Shown one piece after another: positions 29,291-38,302 of a DNA stretch of 64,000 bases (position 1 is its first letter; each line of letters opens with the position of its first letter). A program made the position numbers and the translations under genes. Source of the DNA: Shimia haliotis (GTDB taxonomy: Bacteria > Pseudomonadota > Alphaproteobacteria > Rhodobacterales > Rhodobacteraceae); the NCBI RefSeq assembly GCF_900114415.1, contig NZ_FOSZ01000001.1, positions 496,001 to 560,000 on the forward strand, in the 5' to 3' direction. The notes beneath the pieces were generated by a model. It did no database searches and was not told the origin of the DNA. It saw only the letters and a list, made by a program, of their open reading frames with translations.

Positions 29291-31147
29291 TTACTGAAGC
29301 TGGGCGTGCACAGCGTTGAGTGCCTGCTGATTGATTTGCGGCGGGTAGGCCACCTGAAGCGCCTGTGCGTAGGCCTGGAAAAGATCCTGGGAAATACCGC
29401 CACCCAATTGCTGTGTGATCAGTTCGGCAATGCCCGAGATTTCCGCGTCGGATTGGTCCGGCGCTGTGATTTCGTTCAGGCGCACGACGATCAGGCCGCC
29501 GTCGTCGGTCGGGATCTGGCGCAGCTCGCCTGCCTCCATTTCAAACACCTGCACCATGAAGTCTTCCGTGGTGCCCGCAACAAAGTCGGCGCGTTCCGTG
29601 TCGACTTCTTCGTTGGCGTCAAAGCCGAAGGACGTGAATTGCGTACCGGCGGCCAGCTGCGGCTCAAGAGATGTCACCAGCTCGCCAAGTGCCTTGACGG
29701 TGCGTTCTGCCTTGAGCGCGGCTGCGGCGTCTTCTTTGACATCCTCAAACGGTGCCGGTGCGGCCTCGGTTGTGCCATCCAGACGCAGGGCGAAAATGCC
29801 GCCGTCGTCCAGCTCCTCGATTTGCGGGAAATCGCTTTCGGTGACTGCGGCCGCGATGTTGCGGAAGGTTTCATAGCCTGCGATTTCCGCGTCTGAGCCT
29901 GCGTGCCAGTCAATTGTGGCCAGTTCGAGATCGGTTTCATCCGCAAGCTCTTCGAGCGTTGCGCCACCTGCAAGCAGGTCGTCGACGTTTTCGATCTGGG
30001 TCTCGATCACACGACGGGCGCGGTCAAATGCCAGGTCTTCGCGCAGTTCTGGAAGCGCGTCTTCGAAGCTGGTGGCGCGTGCCGGCAAAATGCCGTTCAC
30101 ACGGAACAGCGCGGGGCCGAGGTCGGTCTGAACGGGGCCAGCAAGGCCGCCAACCGGCGTGATGAACACAGCTTCGCCTGCGGCACCGAGATCAGATTTG
30201 GAGATGTCGCCAAGATCCACGTCGGACAGGGCAAGGCCGCGGGCCTCCACAAGGTTTTCAAAAGAGGTCTGACCGTTGCGGACCTGATCCAGCGCGGCGT
30301 TGGCTGCGGCGTCATCAGCAAAGGCCAGACGCTCAACAAGGCGGCGCTCGGGCTGGTTATATTCCGCGTCGCGCTCGGCATAGAGATCGCGCAGGGCCTG
30401 TTCGTCGACTTCGACGCTGTCCAAAATCATGGCCGGTGTCACCCAAGCATAGGTGATTTGGCGCGTCGCTGGCTGCATGAAGGCGTCGATATTGGCGTCG
30501 TAGTGCGCCTTGGCGTCCGCGTCGGACGGAGTAGCGACCGGGCCGGTCAGATTGGCCTCGGTCAGTTTGGTCCATGTGAAATCGCGGTTTTCGGCGATGA
30601 AACCGATCATCGTTTGGGCATAGCTGTCAGGAATGTTGACGCCTGACACGATGGCGCCCTGCAACAGCGAGCGGGCTGTTTCTTCGCGCACGCTGTCTTC
30701 AAATTCGGATTCGCTCATGCCGGCTTGGTCAATGGCAAAGGTATAGGCGGCGCGGTCAAAGTTTCCGTCCAGCCCCTGAAAGGCCGGAATGGTCAGAAGT
30801 TCGCGGCGCAGGTTTTCATCGCCAATAGACAGGCCCATACGGGAGGTTTCCGCATCCATTGAGTGGGTTGTGACAAGACGGGCCAGAACGTTTCGGTCTA
30901 CGCCAAAAAGCTGTGCTTGTTGGAAGGTCAGCGGCTGGCCGACCTGCGCGGAGTAGGCGTTCATTTCTTCCTGAAGGCCGCGGTAGTAGTCATCCACCGA
31001 AATGTCTTTGCCACCCACTTCGCCCACAGAGCGGACGGAGCCGGACAGGTTGGTCACGCCAAAGCCGCCAAGGCCCAGGATGAGCATCGCCATTAGGATC
31101 CAGACAAATGTCTTGGACGCTTTGCCACTCTTTTTCGCCTCGGCCAT
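29291..31147 (-). CDS. Peptidylprolyl isomerase/periplasmic folding chaperone (PpiD/SurA-like)
   Basis: The 618-residue protein has a single N-terminal membrane anchor (about residues 13-30) and a SurA-N-like chaperone region (about 30-220). A parvulin-type rotamase domain spans about residues 235-360, but its active-site residues are weak. A C-terminal periplasmic extension ends the protein. PpiD sits at the Sec translocon and aids folding of outer-membrane proteins. It lies just upstream of trpE, an order seen in Rhodobacterales. I keep the gene symbol blank because alphaproteobacterial homologues are diverse. Confidence 0.88.
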   Translation of the reverse strand: MAEAKKSGKASKTFVWILMAMLILGLGGFGVTNLSGSVRSVGEVGGKDISVDDYYRGLQEEMNAYSAQVGQPLTFQQAQLFGVDRNVLARLVTTHSMDAETSRMGLSIGDENLRRELLTIPAFQGLDGNFDRAAYTFAIDQAGMSESEFEDSVREETARSLLQGAIVSGVNIPDSYAQTMIGFIAENRDFTWTKLTEANLTGPVATPSDADAKAHYDANIDAFMQPATRQITYAWVTPAMILDSVEVDEQALRDLYAERDAEYNQPERRLVERLAFADDAAANAALDQVRNGQTSFENLVEARGLALSDVDLGDISKSDLGAAGEAVFITPVGGLAGPVQTDLGPALFRVNGILPARATSFEDALPELREDLAFDRARRVIETQIENVDDLLAGGATLEELADETDLELATIDWHAGSDAEIAGYETFRNIAAAVTESDFPQIEELDDGGIFALRLDGTTEAAPAPFEDVKEDAAAALKAERTVKALGELVTSLEPQLAAGTQFTSFGFDANEEVDTERADFVAGTTEDFMVQVFEMEAGELRQIPTDDGGLIVVRLNEITAPDQSDAEISGIAELITQQLGGGISQDLFQAYAQALQVAYPPQINQQALNAVHAQLQ

Positions 31148-31219
31148 GTTGGTTCCTTACGTCTTTGTCGATTATTGGTCTGCGCGGATGTCTACGCGGT
31201 TGAAAAGAAGGGAGCAAGC

Positions 31220-32419
31220 TCAGATGGGGCTTTCGCTCTGTTTGGGGTAATCCGCTTGTGCCAGCCGGTCAAACAACACGGCAATTTCGCCGCGGTCGAC
31301 GTTTGCAAAGGCGATGCGCAACTGGCGGCTGCCTGCGGGATCATTTTCCGGCATAAACATCGTGCCGGGGAGGCAAAGCACGTGATGATCCTGCACCAGC
31401 CGCTTGGCCAATTCATCCGAACCCATGTCGAAGGGATGCTCGACATAGGCGAAGTAGGCGCCTGCGCCCATGAGTTTCCAGCCTTGCGCCGTCAATGTGC
31501 CCATGTTGTCGGCAATCGCTGCGCGACGATCAAGGATCTCCGCGCGTTCGCCCGCAAGCCACTGTGACAGGTTCCGCATGCCCCAGAGCGCCGCATACTG
31601 GCCAAGCTGGTTCGGGCAGATGGTGACTGTGTCGAGGAATTTCTCCGCCTCAGCCAGAAAGGCGCTGTTGGCCACCATGGCCCCGACGCGATGCCCCGTG
31701 AGTCGGTAGGCCTTGGAAAACGAATAAAGCTGCACAAGAGTGTCACCCCATTGCGGGTCGGTGAACAGATCATGCGGAGCCTCTGTGCGAAGGTCGAAAT
31801 CGCGGTAGGTTTCGTCGACAATCAGCTTGATGCCCTTGGCCCGTGCAAGCTCAAAGAAGGCACGCACAAGTTCTGCGGGGTATTCCACGCCGCCGGGGTT
31901 GTTGGGTGTCACCAAAACTATGGCGCGAGTCCGGCTGGTGATCAGCGCGCTTGCGGCTTCGGGATCGGGCAAAAGAATCTCGCCAGTCGCGAGGGGCACC
32001 GTTTTGATGCCCTGCATGTCGAGCCACATTTTGTGGTTAAAATACCAAGGCGTCGGCAGGATGATTTCGTCGCCTTCTCCTGCGATTGCCGACAGGGTCG
32101 CACAGAAAGCCTGATTGCAGCCGGAGGTGATGGCCACTTCGTCCGCCCCGATTTGGCCGCCGTAAGCCGAGCTCCACTGAGACGCCACTTCTGCGCGCAA
32201 CTCAGAAAGACCCAGAACCGGCCCGTAAAGATGTGCTTCGGGAACGTCTTTTGCCACGCGCGCGATTTCGGCGCGCAGTGGGGCGGGGGGGGGATCGACG
32301 GGGGCGGCCTGACTGACGTTGATCAAAGGGTTGTCTGGCGTGAATGTCGCGCCTTCCAGCCAGCGGCGGGCCTCCATAACGGGCGGAGCAAACGTGGCTT
32401 GAGTGCGGGACAAGGTCAT
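31220..32419 (-). CDS. Pyridoxal-phosphate aminotransferase, class I/II
   Basis: A 399-residue fold-type I aminotransferase starting at ATG 32419, preceded by GGAG. The PLP-lysine is Lys236 in YSFSKAYRLTGHR, the PLP-contact residues lie in TPNNPGG and VDETYRDF, and the glycine-rich TSGCNQAF block near residue 98 is present. The overall pattern suggests the aspartate/aromatic aminotransferase subgroup. The substrate is not determinable. It diverges from the FkbM-type methyltransferase gene. Confidence 0.88.
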   Translation of the reverse strand: MTLSRTQATFAPPVMEARRWLEGATFTPDNPLINVSQAAPVDPPPAPLRAEIARVAKDVPEAHLYGPVLGLSELRAEVASQWSSAYGGQIGADEVAITSGCNQAFCATLSAIAGEGDEIILPTPWYFNHKMWLDMQGIKTVPLATGEILLPDPEAASALITSRTRAIVLVTPNNPGGVEYPAELVRAFFELARAKGIKLIVDETYRDFDLRTEAPHDLFTDPQWGDTLVQLYSFSKAYRLTGHRVGAMVANSAFLAEAEKFLDTVTICPNQLGQYAALWGMRNLSQWLAGERAEILDRRAAIADNMGTLTAQGWKLMGAGAYFAYVEHPFDMGSDELAKRLVQDHHVLCLPGTMFMPENDPAGSRQLRIAFANVDRGEIAVLFDRLAQADYPKQSESPI

Positions 32420-32598
32420 TGGTGTCTCCAGAAGTAAGTGTGTGACCAAAGGGTTTTAGGGGGCTCGTTGCGTTAGGGCAATGTTCAAAAACATCAGGAG
32501 GTTCACCATATGGGCGAAACCAGATTTAAGTTGAAAAATGCTGGGTGGTGGCGCAAAGAGTCAGGGCGAATTCTGTCCCAGATTATGTAAGGTCGGCT

Positions 32599-33510
32599 AT
32601 GACACAATCCCTCCGTCAGAAAATTGAGAGCTTGGCCGCCGAGGACAAGGAAGAACCGGTTTCATTGGCAGAAATGCTGGAAGGGCATGTACGTGCGGAG
32701 GGAATTGAGGACCGAAACCTCAAAACACTACGCTTGATACAGGCATTCAGACAGTTTCAGGCGAGCGACAAAGCCAGGTTCTCTGATTTGGACGGTCTGG
32801 CGGCGGAAAACCCCTATTACGGGATCGTGCCGTGTCGCGCTGCAGGCGTGGATTTTGTTATGTTTTGTGCCAACGATGATGTTGTTGCGCGGCGGTATCT
32901 GTGGGCGGGCGCTGACAGTTATGAGCCGAAAATGGTCCAGCGATGGGTATCGTGGTGCCGCGAGGCGCAAGGCGACATTCTTGATATCGGGGCATACTCC
33001 GGCCTGATGTCACTCCTTGCGGCACGCTGTCACCCAACGAACCAGGTGCATCTTTTTGAACCATTGGAAGCAATCGCGGAACGTGCCAACATCAACGTGA
33101 AACTGAATGGGGTCAGCAGACGGGTGGATCGCCACAAAATTGCTGCGTCAAACGTTTCGGGCAAGCAAGACATCCATATTTACCGTGACCCAAACTTTCT
33201 GGCGACGGGGGCGTCCATTGACAAAAAAGCTGGCAAGGACGTGTTTGCCACGCACACGATCCGCACGGCCAAGCTGGACGATGATTTTGCGCACCTGTCT
33301 CCGAAAGTCGTGAAAATCGACACTGAGGGGCACGAATTGGCGGTCATCAAAGGTATGATGGGCCTGCTGACCAAGCACAAACCGAAACTCTTGATTGAGG
33401 TCTGGCAAGACACCCGCGATGAGGTGCTTTCCGAGTTGAAAAACCTTGGCTACCGGCTTGAACAGGCTGAAAAAGTCGACGCCAAGGTGAATAATTTCTT
33501 CGCGGAGTAA
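32599..33510 (+). CDS. FkbM family methyltransferase
   Basis: A 303-residue SAM-dependent O-methyltransferase. ATG 32599 is preferred over the alternative GTG 32545. The SAM-binding motif is ILDIGAYSGLMSLLAA (about residues 134-149), and the FkbM family block IDTEGHELAVIKGM lies near 235. Such enzymes often methylate sugars, polyketides or other secondary products, but no such cluster is nearby. The N-terminal 90 residues form an extra domain I do not recognise. Confidence 0.8.
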   Translation: MTQSLRQKIESLAAEDKEEPVSLAEMLEGHVRAEGIEDRNLKTLRLIQAFRQFQASDKARFSDLDGLAAENPYYGIVPCRAAGVDFVMFCANDDVVARRYLWAGADSYEPKMVQRWVSWCREAQGDILDIGAYSGLMSLLAARCHPTNQVHLFEPLEAIAERANINVKLNGVSRRVDRHKIAASNVSGKQDIHIYRDPNFLATGASIDKKAGKDVFATHTIRTAKLDDDFAHLSPKVVKIDTEGHELAVIKGMMGLLTKHKPKLLIEVWQDTRDEVLSELKNLGYRLEQAEKVDAKVNNFFAE

Positions 33511-33523
33511 CGCGCCGCGTTCC

Positions 33524-34042
33524 TTAGTCCGTGCCGCGATAGGGCTCAACGTATTGCAGCGCCATATCCCACGGGAAGAAGATCCATGTGTCCTGGCTGA
33601 CGCCGGTGATGAAGGTGTCCACCATCGGCTCGCCTGCGGGTTTGGCGTAAACGGTGGCAAAATGCGCCTTGGGATACATCTGACGCACCAGTTCCAGCGT
33701 TTTGCCGCTGTCCACCAGATCGTCCACGATTAGAATGCCTTCTCCGTCGCCCATCAGGTCGGCGTCGGGGCTTTTGAGGACCTGCGCTTCGCGTTGTTTG
33801 TCCTGTGCGCCGCCGCCGGAGTAGTAAGATTTCACCGAGATGGTATCGACGGTGCGAATGTCCAGTTCGCGTGACACGATCATCGCCGGCGCCATACCGC
33901 CACGGGTGATGGCAACAACGGCTTTCCATGCGCCGTCATCGGGGCCTTTGCCGTCCAGACGCCACGCCAGCGCACGGCTGTCGCGGTGGATTTGATCCCA
34001 GCTGATGTGGAAGCCTTTTTCGTGTGGCAGACGCTCGCTCAT
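33524..34042 (-). CDS. gpt: Xanthine phosphoribosyltransferase
   Basis: Gpt salvages xanthine and guanine with PRPP in the cytoplasm. The 172-residue protein starts at ATG 34042 after GGGGA. It has the PRPP-binding loop [15 protein letters not shown] near residues 103-117 and the RGGMAPAMI flap. The length is typical; longer upstream frames are not conserved. Confidence 0.93.
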   Translation of the reverse strand: MSERLPHEKGFHISWDQIHRDSRALAWRLDGKGPDDGAWKAVVAITRGGMAPAMIVSRELDIRTVDTISVKSYYSGGGAQDKQREAQVLKSPDADLMGDGEGILIVDDLVDSGKTLELVRQMYPKAHFATVYAKPAGEPMVDTFITGVSQDTWIFFPWDMALQYVEPYRGTD

Positions 34043-34245
34043 GTGCTTTTCCCCGGGTGTGCGTGTGATTTGCGTTTGGATCGTTTTATCAGACGCTCGG
34101 GGCGGCGCAAATGGTTTGCGCCGTCGTATGCGGATTGCCACGTATTGGCCGTCTTGCACACTGATTTGCGACGGGCGGAGATCGCAGACGAGGCGAGCAA
34201 AAACCCCGAACACCGACACATGAGGTCGGGATAGGACAAGGGTTT

Positions 34246-34860
34246 TTAGAGAGCCGCGATTTTGACGCCAAGAGCTGCCAGCAGACCGCCGAAGATACGG
34301 TCGATCCAGTGTTTCAGGCCGATGTAGACGCGACGGGTGCGTTCAAAGGAGAACAGACGCGCCACAAAGGTGTTCCACAGAAATTCGCCCATGAAGATAC
34401 AGACGAGCAAGGCGGCGAGGGCAGGGGCTGTCGCCTCTGCTGGCACGGTGCCGACAAAGATCGCGCCGAAAAAGACGGCCGGTTTCGGGTTGGCAAGCTG
34501 TGTCCAAAGGCCGAGGCGGAAGGCGGCAAGGGCGCTGCGCGGGGCAGCGGTGGATGCTGTTTCGTCCAGCGGCTCATCCGCGGCGCGCCACATTTTGACG
34601 GCGGTCCAGATCAGGAAAGCCGCGCCGCCGATTTTCAACACCGTCAACAAAAACGGAGCATATTCAAACAACAGCGCCAGACCGAAAAGGGCGGCAGCGG
34701 CCCAGAAAACCGCGCCGGCGCCAATGCCCAGCGAAAGGGCTGCGCCGGTGCGCAGACCCTCGGACAGGCCAATGCGGGCGGCCATCAAAACGGCAGGACC
34801 GGGGCTGATGGCGGCCATCAGGCAAAGCGAGACAGCGGCCAGAAACGCGGCGCCGCTCAT
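34246..34860 (-). CDS. LysE family exporter
   Basis: A 204-residue inner-membrane protein with about six hydrophobic segments and the LysE/RhtB family start [16 protein letters not shown] near residues 17-32. These transporters export amino acids or similar small molecules. The gene overlaps the fabI stop by 4 nt, so the two are coupled. The substrate is unknown. Confidence 0.9.
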   Translation of the reverse strand: MSGAAFLAAVSLCLMAAISPGPAVLMAARIGLSEGLRTGAALSLGIGAGAVFWAAAALFGLALLFEYAPFLLTVLKIGGAAFLIWTAVKMWRAADEPLDETASTAAPRSALAAFRLGLWTQLANPKPAVFFGAIFVGTVPAEATAPALAALLVCIFMGEFLWNTFVARLFSFERTRRVYIGLKHWIDRIFGGLLAALGVKIAAL

Positions 34861-35675
34861 TTGCGGCCCGTTACGGCGTCGATGTCGGGGCTGTCCACAG
34901 CCTTCATGCCAACCACGTGATAGCCTGCGTCCACATGCAGGTTCTCGCCTGTTGTGCCGCTGCCGAGGTCAGACAGCAGGAACAGCGCGGATTTGCCCAC
35001 GTCTTCGATGCTGACATTGCGACGCAGGGGGGAGTTCAATTCGTTCCATTTCAGAATGTAGCGAAAGTCGCCGATGCCGGAGGCGGCGAGGGTTTTGATC
35101 GGACCTGCGGAAATGGCGTTGACGCGGATTCCGTCTTTACCGAGGTCTTCGGCGAGGTATTTCACCGAGGCTTCCAGTGCGGCCTTGGCGACGCCCATGA
35201 CGTTGTAGTGGGGCATAACCTGCTCTGCGCCATAGTAGGTCAGCGTGAGGGCGGAACCGCCGTCGGTCATCAGCTTCTCGGCGCGTTGCATCACGGACGT
35301 GAACGAATAGACGGAGATGTCCATGGTCATCAGGAAGTTGTCACGGCTGGTGTCAACATAACGGCCGCGCAGCTCGTTTTTATCTGAAAAGCCAATGGCA
35401 TGCACGATGAAGTCAATCTTGCCCCATTTTGATTCAATCTCAGCAAAAGCCGCGTCGATGGAGGCAGGATCCGACACATCACAATCAATCAGTGTATCGA
35501 CACCCAATTTGGCCGCCAGCGGCTCTACACGCTTCTTAAATGCGTCCCCCATATAGGAAAATGCCAACTCGGCGCCGGCATCGGCACAAGCCTGGGCGAT
35601 GCCCCACGCGATGGATTTGTCGTTGGCCAGGCCCATGATCAGGCCACGCTTGCCTGCCATCAGTTGATTAGACAT
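34857..35675 (-). CDS. fabI: Enoyl-[acyl-carrier-protein] reductase (NADH) FabI
   Basis: FabI reduces trans-2-enoyl-ACP in the last step of each fatty-acid elongation cycle. The 272-residue short-chain dehydrogenase-type protein has the N-terminal GLIMGLANDKSIAWGI nucleotide-binding motif, and the catalytic Tyr157-X6-Lys164 pair, the FabI spacing, in MPHYNVMGVAK. RVNAISAGPIKTLA is the cofactor/substrate loop. It is divergent from pdxH and coupled to the LysE exporter downstream. Confidence 0.95.
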   Translation of the reverse strand: MSNQLMAGKRGLIMGLANDKSIAWGIAQACADAGAELAFSYMGDAFKKRVEPLAAKLGVDTLIDCDVSDPASIDAAFAEIESKWGKIDFIVHAIGFSDKNELRGRYVDTSRDNFLMTMDISVYSFTSVMQRAEKLMTDGGSALTLTYYGAEQVMPHYNVMGVAKAALEASVKYLAEDLGKDGIRVNAISAGPIKTLAASGIGDFRYILKWNELNSPLRRNVSIEDVGKSALFLLSDLGSGTTGENLHVDAGYHVVGMKAVDSPDIDAVTGRK

Positions 35676-35790
35676 CGGTTGCTCCCACTCCCAATTCGGT
35701 ATTGAAGTCCTTTAGGCGATTGATCCAAATGCATCAATAGGCGTGGGTCGATGGGACGGGCGGTGCCGCGTCGGATAACGGAGAAAGTAG

Positions 35791-36396
35791 ATGAGCGACA
35801 GAACCGGAATTTTTGCTGGCGACAATCCGTTCGAGATTGCGCGCAATTGGCTGGTCGATGCGGAAAAGGCCGAGGTGAACGATCCCAACGCGATCGCTTT
35901 GTCGACCGTAGACGCAGACGGCATGCCCAATGCGCGCATGGTTCTTCTGAAGGACATCGAGGACGATGCGTTTGTGTTTTATACCAATTATGGCAGCGCC
36001 AAGGCCCGCGAGATCGACAGCGCCGGTAAGGCCGCCTTTGTGATGCACTGGAAATCCTTGCGTCGCCAGATTCGGGTGCGCGGCACGGTGATCAGGGAAG
36101 ATGGCGCCGCCGCCGACGCCTATTTTGAGTCGCGGTCTTTGAAGAGCCGGCTGGGAGCGTGGGCGTCAAAACAATCACAACCTCTCGGATCGCGCACAGA
36201 GCTGATGGCGAAAGTGGCAAAAATTACAGCCGCCCATGGACCCAAACCGGAACGGCCTCCGTTTTGGGGTGGTTACCGGCTGTGTCCGACAGAAATCGAG
36301 TTCTGGGCAGACGGGGCTTTCCGGTTGCATGACAGGTTCCGTTGGGTCAAGCAAAGCCCTGAAAAACCTTGGGAAATCACGAGACTCAATCCCTAG
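35791..36396 (+). CDS. pdxH: Pyridoxamine 5'-phosphate oxidase
   Basis: PdxH oxidises pyridoxamine- or pyridoxine-5'-phosphate to pyridoxal-5'-phosphate using FMN. The 201-residue protein has the FMN-binding pattern [33 protein letters not shown], and the C-terminal substrate motif FRLHDRFRW, where the family has R.H. The start ATG 35791 follows GGAGAAAG at a good spacing. It diverges from fabI across about 115 bases. Confidence 0.94.
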   Translation: MSDRTGIFAGDNPFEIARNWLVDAEKAEVNDPNAIALSTVDADGMPNARMVLLKDIEDDAFVFYTNYGSAKAREIDSAGKAAFVMHWKSLRRQIRVRGTVIREDGAAADAYFESRSLKSRLGAWASKQSQPLGSRTELMAKVAKITAAHGPKPERPPFWGGYRLCPTEIEFWADGAFRLHDRFRWVKQSPEKPWEITRLNP

Positions 36397-36486
36397 GGAA
36401 ATGGGTTGCCGAAAAGCAGGCGAAAGAAAAGCTACCCATTTTAGCGCTTGCTGATTTTGATCAATTGAACCAATCTTCAGTCCATC

Positions 36487-37047
36487 ATGGGGATGATACG
36501 GACTAAGGTTAAGGTTTTGACTACTGTTGAAAATGACATCTCGCGCATTGCGGGCGAGGTGAAGTGGTTCGATCCTGTAAAAGGATTCGGATTTATTGTG
36601 TCAGATGACGGCGGCGCCGACATTCTGTTGCACGCCAATGTTTTACGTAACTTCGGACAAAGCTCTGTTGCGGATGCGTCGCGCATCGAAGTCGCGGTTC
36701 AAATGACGAATCGCGGGGCGCAGGCGGTGGAGGTCTTCGAGATCGAGCCGCCTGAGTCGGACGCGGCGGTGCCGCTGTCCGACTTTGAGGGGCTTGATCT
36801 GGACGAATTGCGCTCCGCACCGCTTGAACCCGCGCGGGTGAAGTGGTTCGACAAAGGCAAAGGGTTTGGCTTTGCTAATGTTTTCGGCCACCCTGAAGAC
36901 ATCTTTTTGCATATCGAAGTGCTGCGCCGCTCTGGACTCGCTGATTTGCAACCTGGCGAAGCGCTGGCGTTGCGGGTGATTGACGGAAAGCGGGGCCGCA
37001 TGGCGACCGAGGTTCTGGCATGGGAAAACGCAGTCAACGAAGACTGA
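36487..37047 (+). CDS. Cold-shock protein with two CSD domains
   Basis: The 186-residue protein contains two cold-shock domains, at about residues 22-85 ([16 protein letters not shown]) and 115-182 ([17 protein letters not shown]). These are RNA- and DNA-binding OB folds, separated by an acidic linker of about 30 residues. The N-terminal 20 residues are uncertain: TTG near 36517 is an alternative start. Tandem CSD proteins are common in alphaproteobacteria and act as RNA chaperones; the target is unknown. The DUF192 gene overlaps its end. Confidence 0.88.
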   Translation: MGMIRTKVKVLTTVENDISRIAGEVKWFDPVKGFGFIVSDDGGADILLHANVLRNFGQSSVADASRIEVAVQMTNRGAQAVEVFEIEPPESDAAVPLSDFEGLDLDELRSAPLEPARVKWFDKGKGFGFANVFGHPEDIFLHIEVLRRSGLADLQPGEALALRVIDGKRGRMATEVLAWENAVNED

Positions 37048-37529
37048 CAGGATTGAGAATGAGTGCCCTTTGGGGGGCATCAGTGGCCGCGTCTTTGGGT
37101 GCGGCCACATCCGTTTGGGCAGGCTGTGCCCCTGGCGCGCTTGAGGTGCGCGGCAATTGGGGGCAAGCGCGATTCACCGTTGAGGTGGCGGATACGGACG
37201 AAGAGCGGGCGCGAGGGCTTATGCATCGTGAGAGCATGCCGATGAGCGCGGGGATGCTCTTTATATATGAGCGGCCGGAGCGGGCGTCTTTCTGGATGCG
37301 AAACACGCTGATTCCTTTGGATATCCTGTTTGCGGATCACACGGGGGTGGTGCGCCACATCCATCCGGAGGCGGTGCCTTTGGATGAAACACCGATTCCC
37401 GGCGGCGATGGCATCAAATATGTGCTCGAAATCAACGGGGGACTGGCCGAAGCGATGGGAATTTCGGTGGGCAGCGAGCTTCGACATGGTGAGATGCAGC
37501 AAGAAAGCGCAAAATGGCGCTGCGAATGA
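37020..37529 (+). CDS. DUF192 family secreted protein
   Basis: A 169-residue protein with a signal peptide. The start at 37020 gives a basic n-region ([14 protein letters not shown]) and overlaps the cold-shock gene by 28 bases. ATG 37059 is the alternative, but it would lack positive charge. The DUF192 domain (about residues 45-155) has [17 protein letters not shown] and [14 protein letters not shown]. The family is exported, and its function is unknown. Confidence 0.85.
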   Translation: MGKRSQRRLTGLRMSALWGASVAASLGAATSVWAGCAPGALEVRGNWGQARFTVEVADTDEERARGLMHRESMPMSAGMLFIYERPERASFWMRNTLIPLDILFADHTGVVRHIHPEAVPLDETPIPGGDGIKYVLEINGGLAEAMGISVGSELRHGEMQQESAKWRCE

Positions 37530-37580
37530 CACCTTTGGGGTTTTCATTCCCCGCAGGGCGGGCTAAACGATGCCTCGGTC

Positions 37581-37657
37581 CGGGGCGTAGCGCAGTCTGG
37601 TAGCGCACCTGTTTTGGGTACAGGGGGTCGCAAGTTCGAATCTTGCCGTCCCGACCA
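37581..37657 (+). tRNA. tRNA-Pro (UGG)
   Basis: The acceptor stem CGGGGCG pairs with CGTCCCG with one G-T wobble, followed by encoded ACCA. The anticodon loop TTTGGGT is enclosed by CCTGT and ACAGG and gives the anticodon TGG. The T-loop GTTCGAATC is standard. Total length is 77 nt. Confidence 0.95.
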
Positions 37658-38302
37658 TGTTTCTCTGCACACCTAAGGTGTCGTGCCGGATATTCCGGTC
37701 TGTGAGAAACCGCCGCAGTCGCGCGTGAGCGACACATTCCAGCATACGCTGAACTCTGCCGATCCCTCGTTTTGATTCGCAGTCTGACCATTGAGTTGGG
37801 CAGAGTTGACTAAAATTCGTGCATATCGTCTGTGACAAATTTTCTGCACTCTAGATTTGGTGTTTTTTGAGCAAGTGATCAGAAATGGCGCGAATCTCCC
37901 GTCTTTTCAGACCGTTCTCTGGCTATCTCAAAGTGGATCGATTTTTCTGCATTGCAGAAGGATCGGCGCGGAATCGGGGGGAGGCTTGGGAGGTCATACA
38001 AACCGCGTTTCGGTCAACAGAAAAATTCCAGATATCCACACAATTAATTCGTTGACCTTGTATGGTCGAATACGCCAGTTTGTGGGAGCGGTTGCGAAAC
38101 GCTACAACATATAGTGGCGAGTGGCACCGGACAGGGACGAACACCATAATAAGATCCGACATTGGTCGGGCGATATTCGGCGATGCGCTTGCGTTTGCCG
38201 TGGCGGTGAGTCTTTGCCGGACCCAAGCGATTTTGCGGTCAAGGGGTGGCAAATCCCGTAGGCGCACCGCGTGAATGTGAACAGCTGGGACATGAGGCAG
38301 CG
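37658..38302. other. 645-bp non-coding region before nrdJ
   Basis: No gene is supported. Just after the tRNA are two small dyads, ACACCTAAGGTGT (about 37669-37681) and CCGGA-TAT-TCCGG (about 37686-37698), perhaps processing or termination signals. Nearer nrdJ there is an AT-rich tract and a NrdR-like box (separate entry). I found no convincing cobalamin riboswitch consensus, although nrdJ needs B12. Confidence 0.6.
38104..38119 (+). promoter_or_regulatory. Candidate NrdR box upstream of nrdJ
   Basis: ACAACATATAGTGGCG resembles the NrdR operator consensus (ACACwATATAtwGTGT), and TATAGT inside it could be a -10 element. Only one good copy is visible, about 190 bases before the start. NrdR usually binds a pair of boxes. 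Confidence 0.4.

Noticed and set aside
29276..29300. Trp-leader attenuator before trpE
   Set aside because: Only 15 bases separate the ppiD stop from trpE, and no Trp-codon ORF is present.
37658..38302. Cobalamin riboswitch before nrdJ
   Set aside because: I looked for the B12-box consensus and found no convincing match by eye; a covariance search would be decisive.
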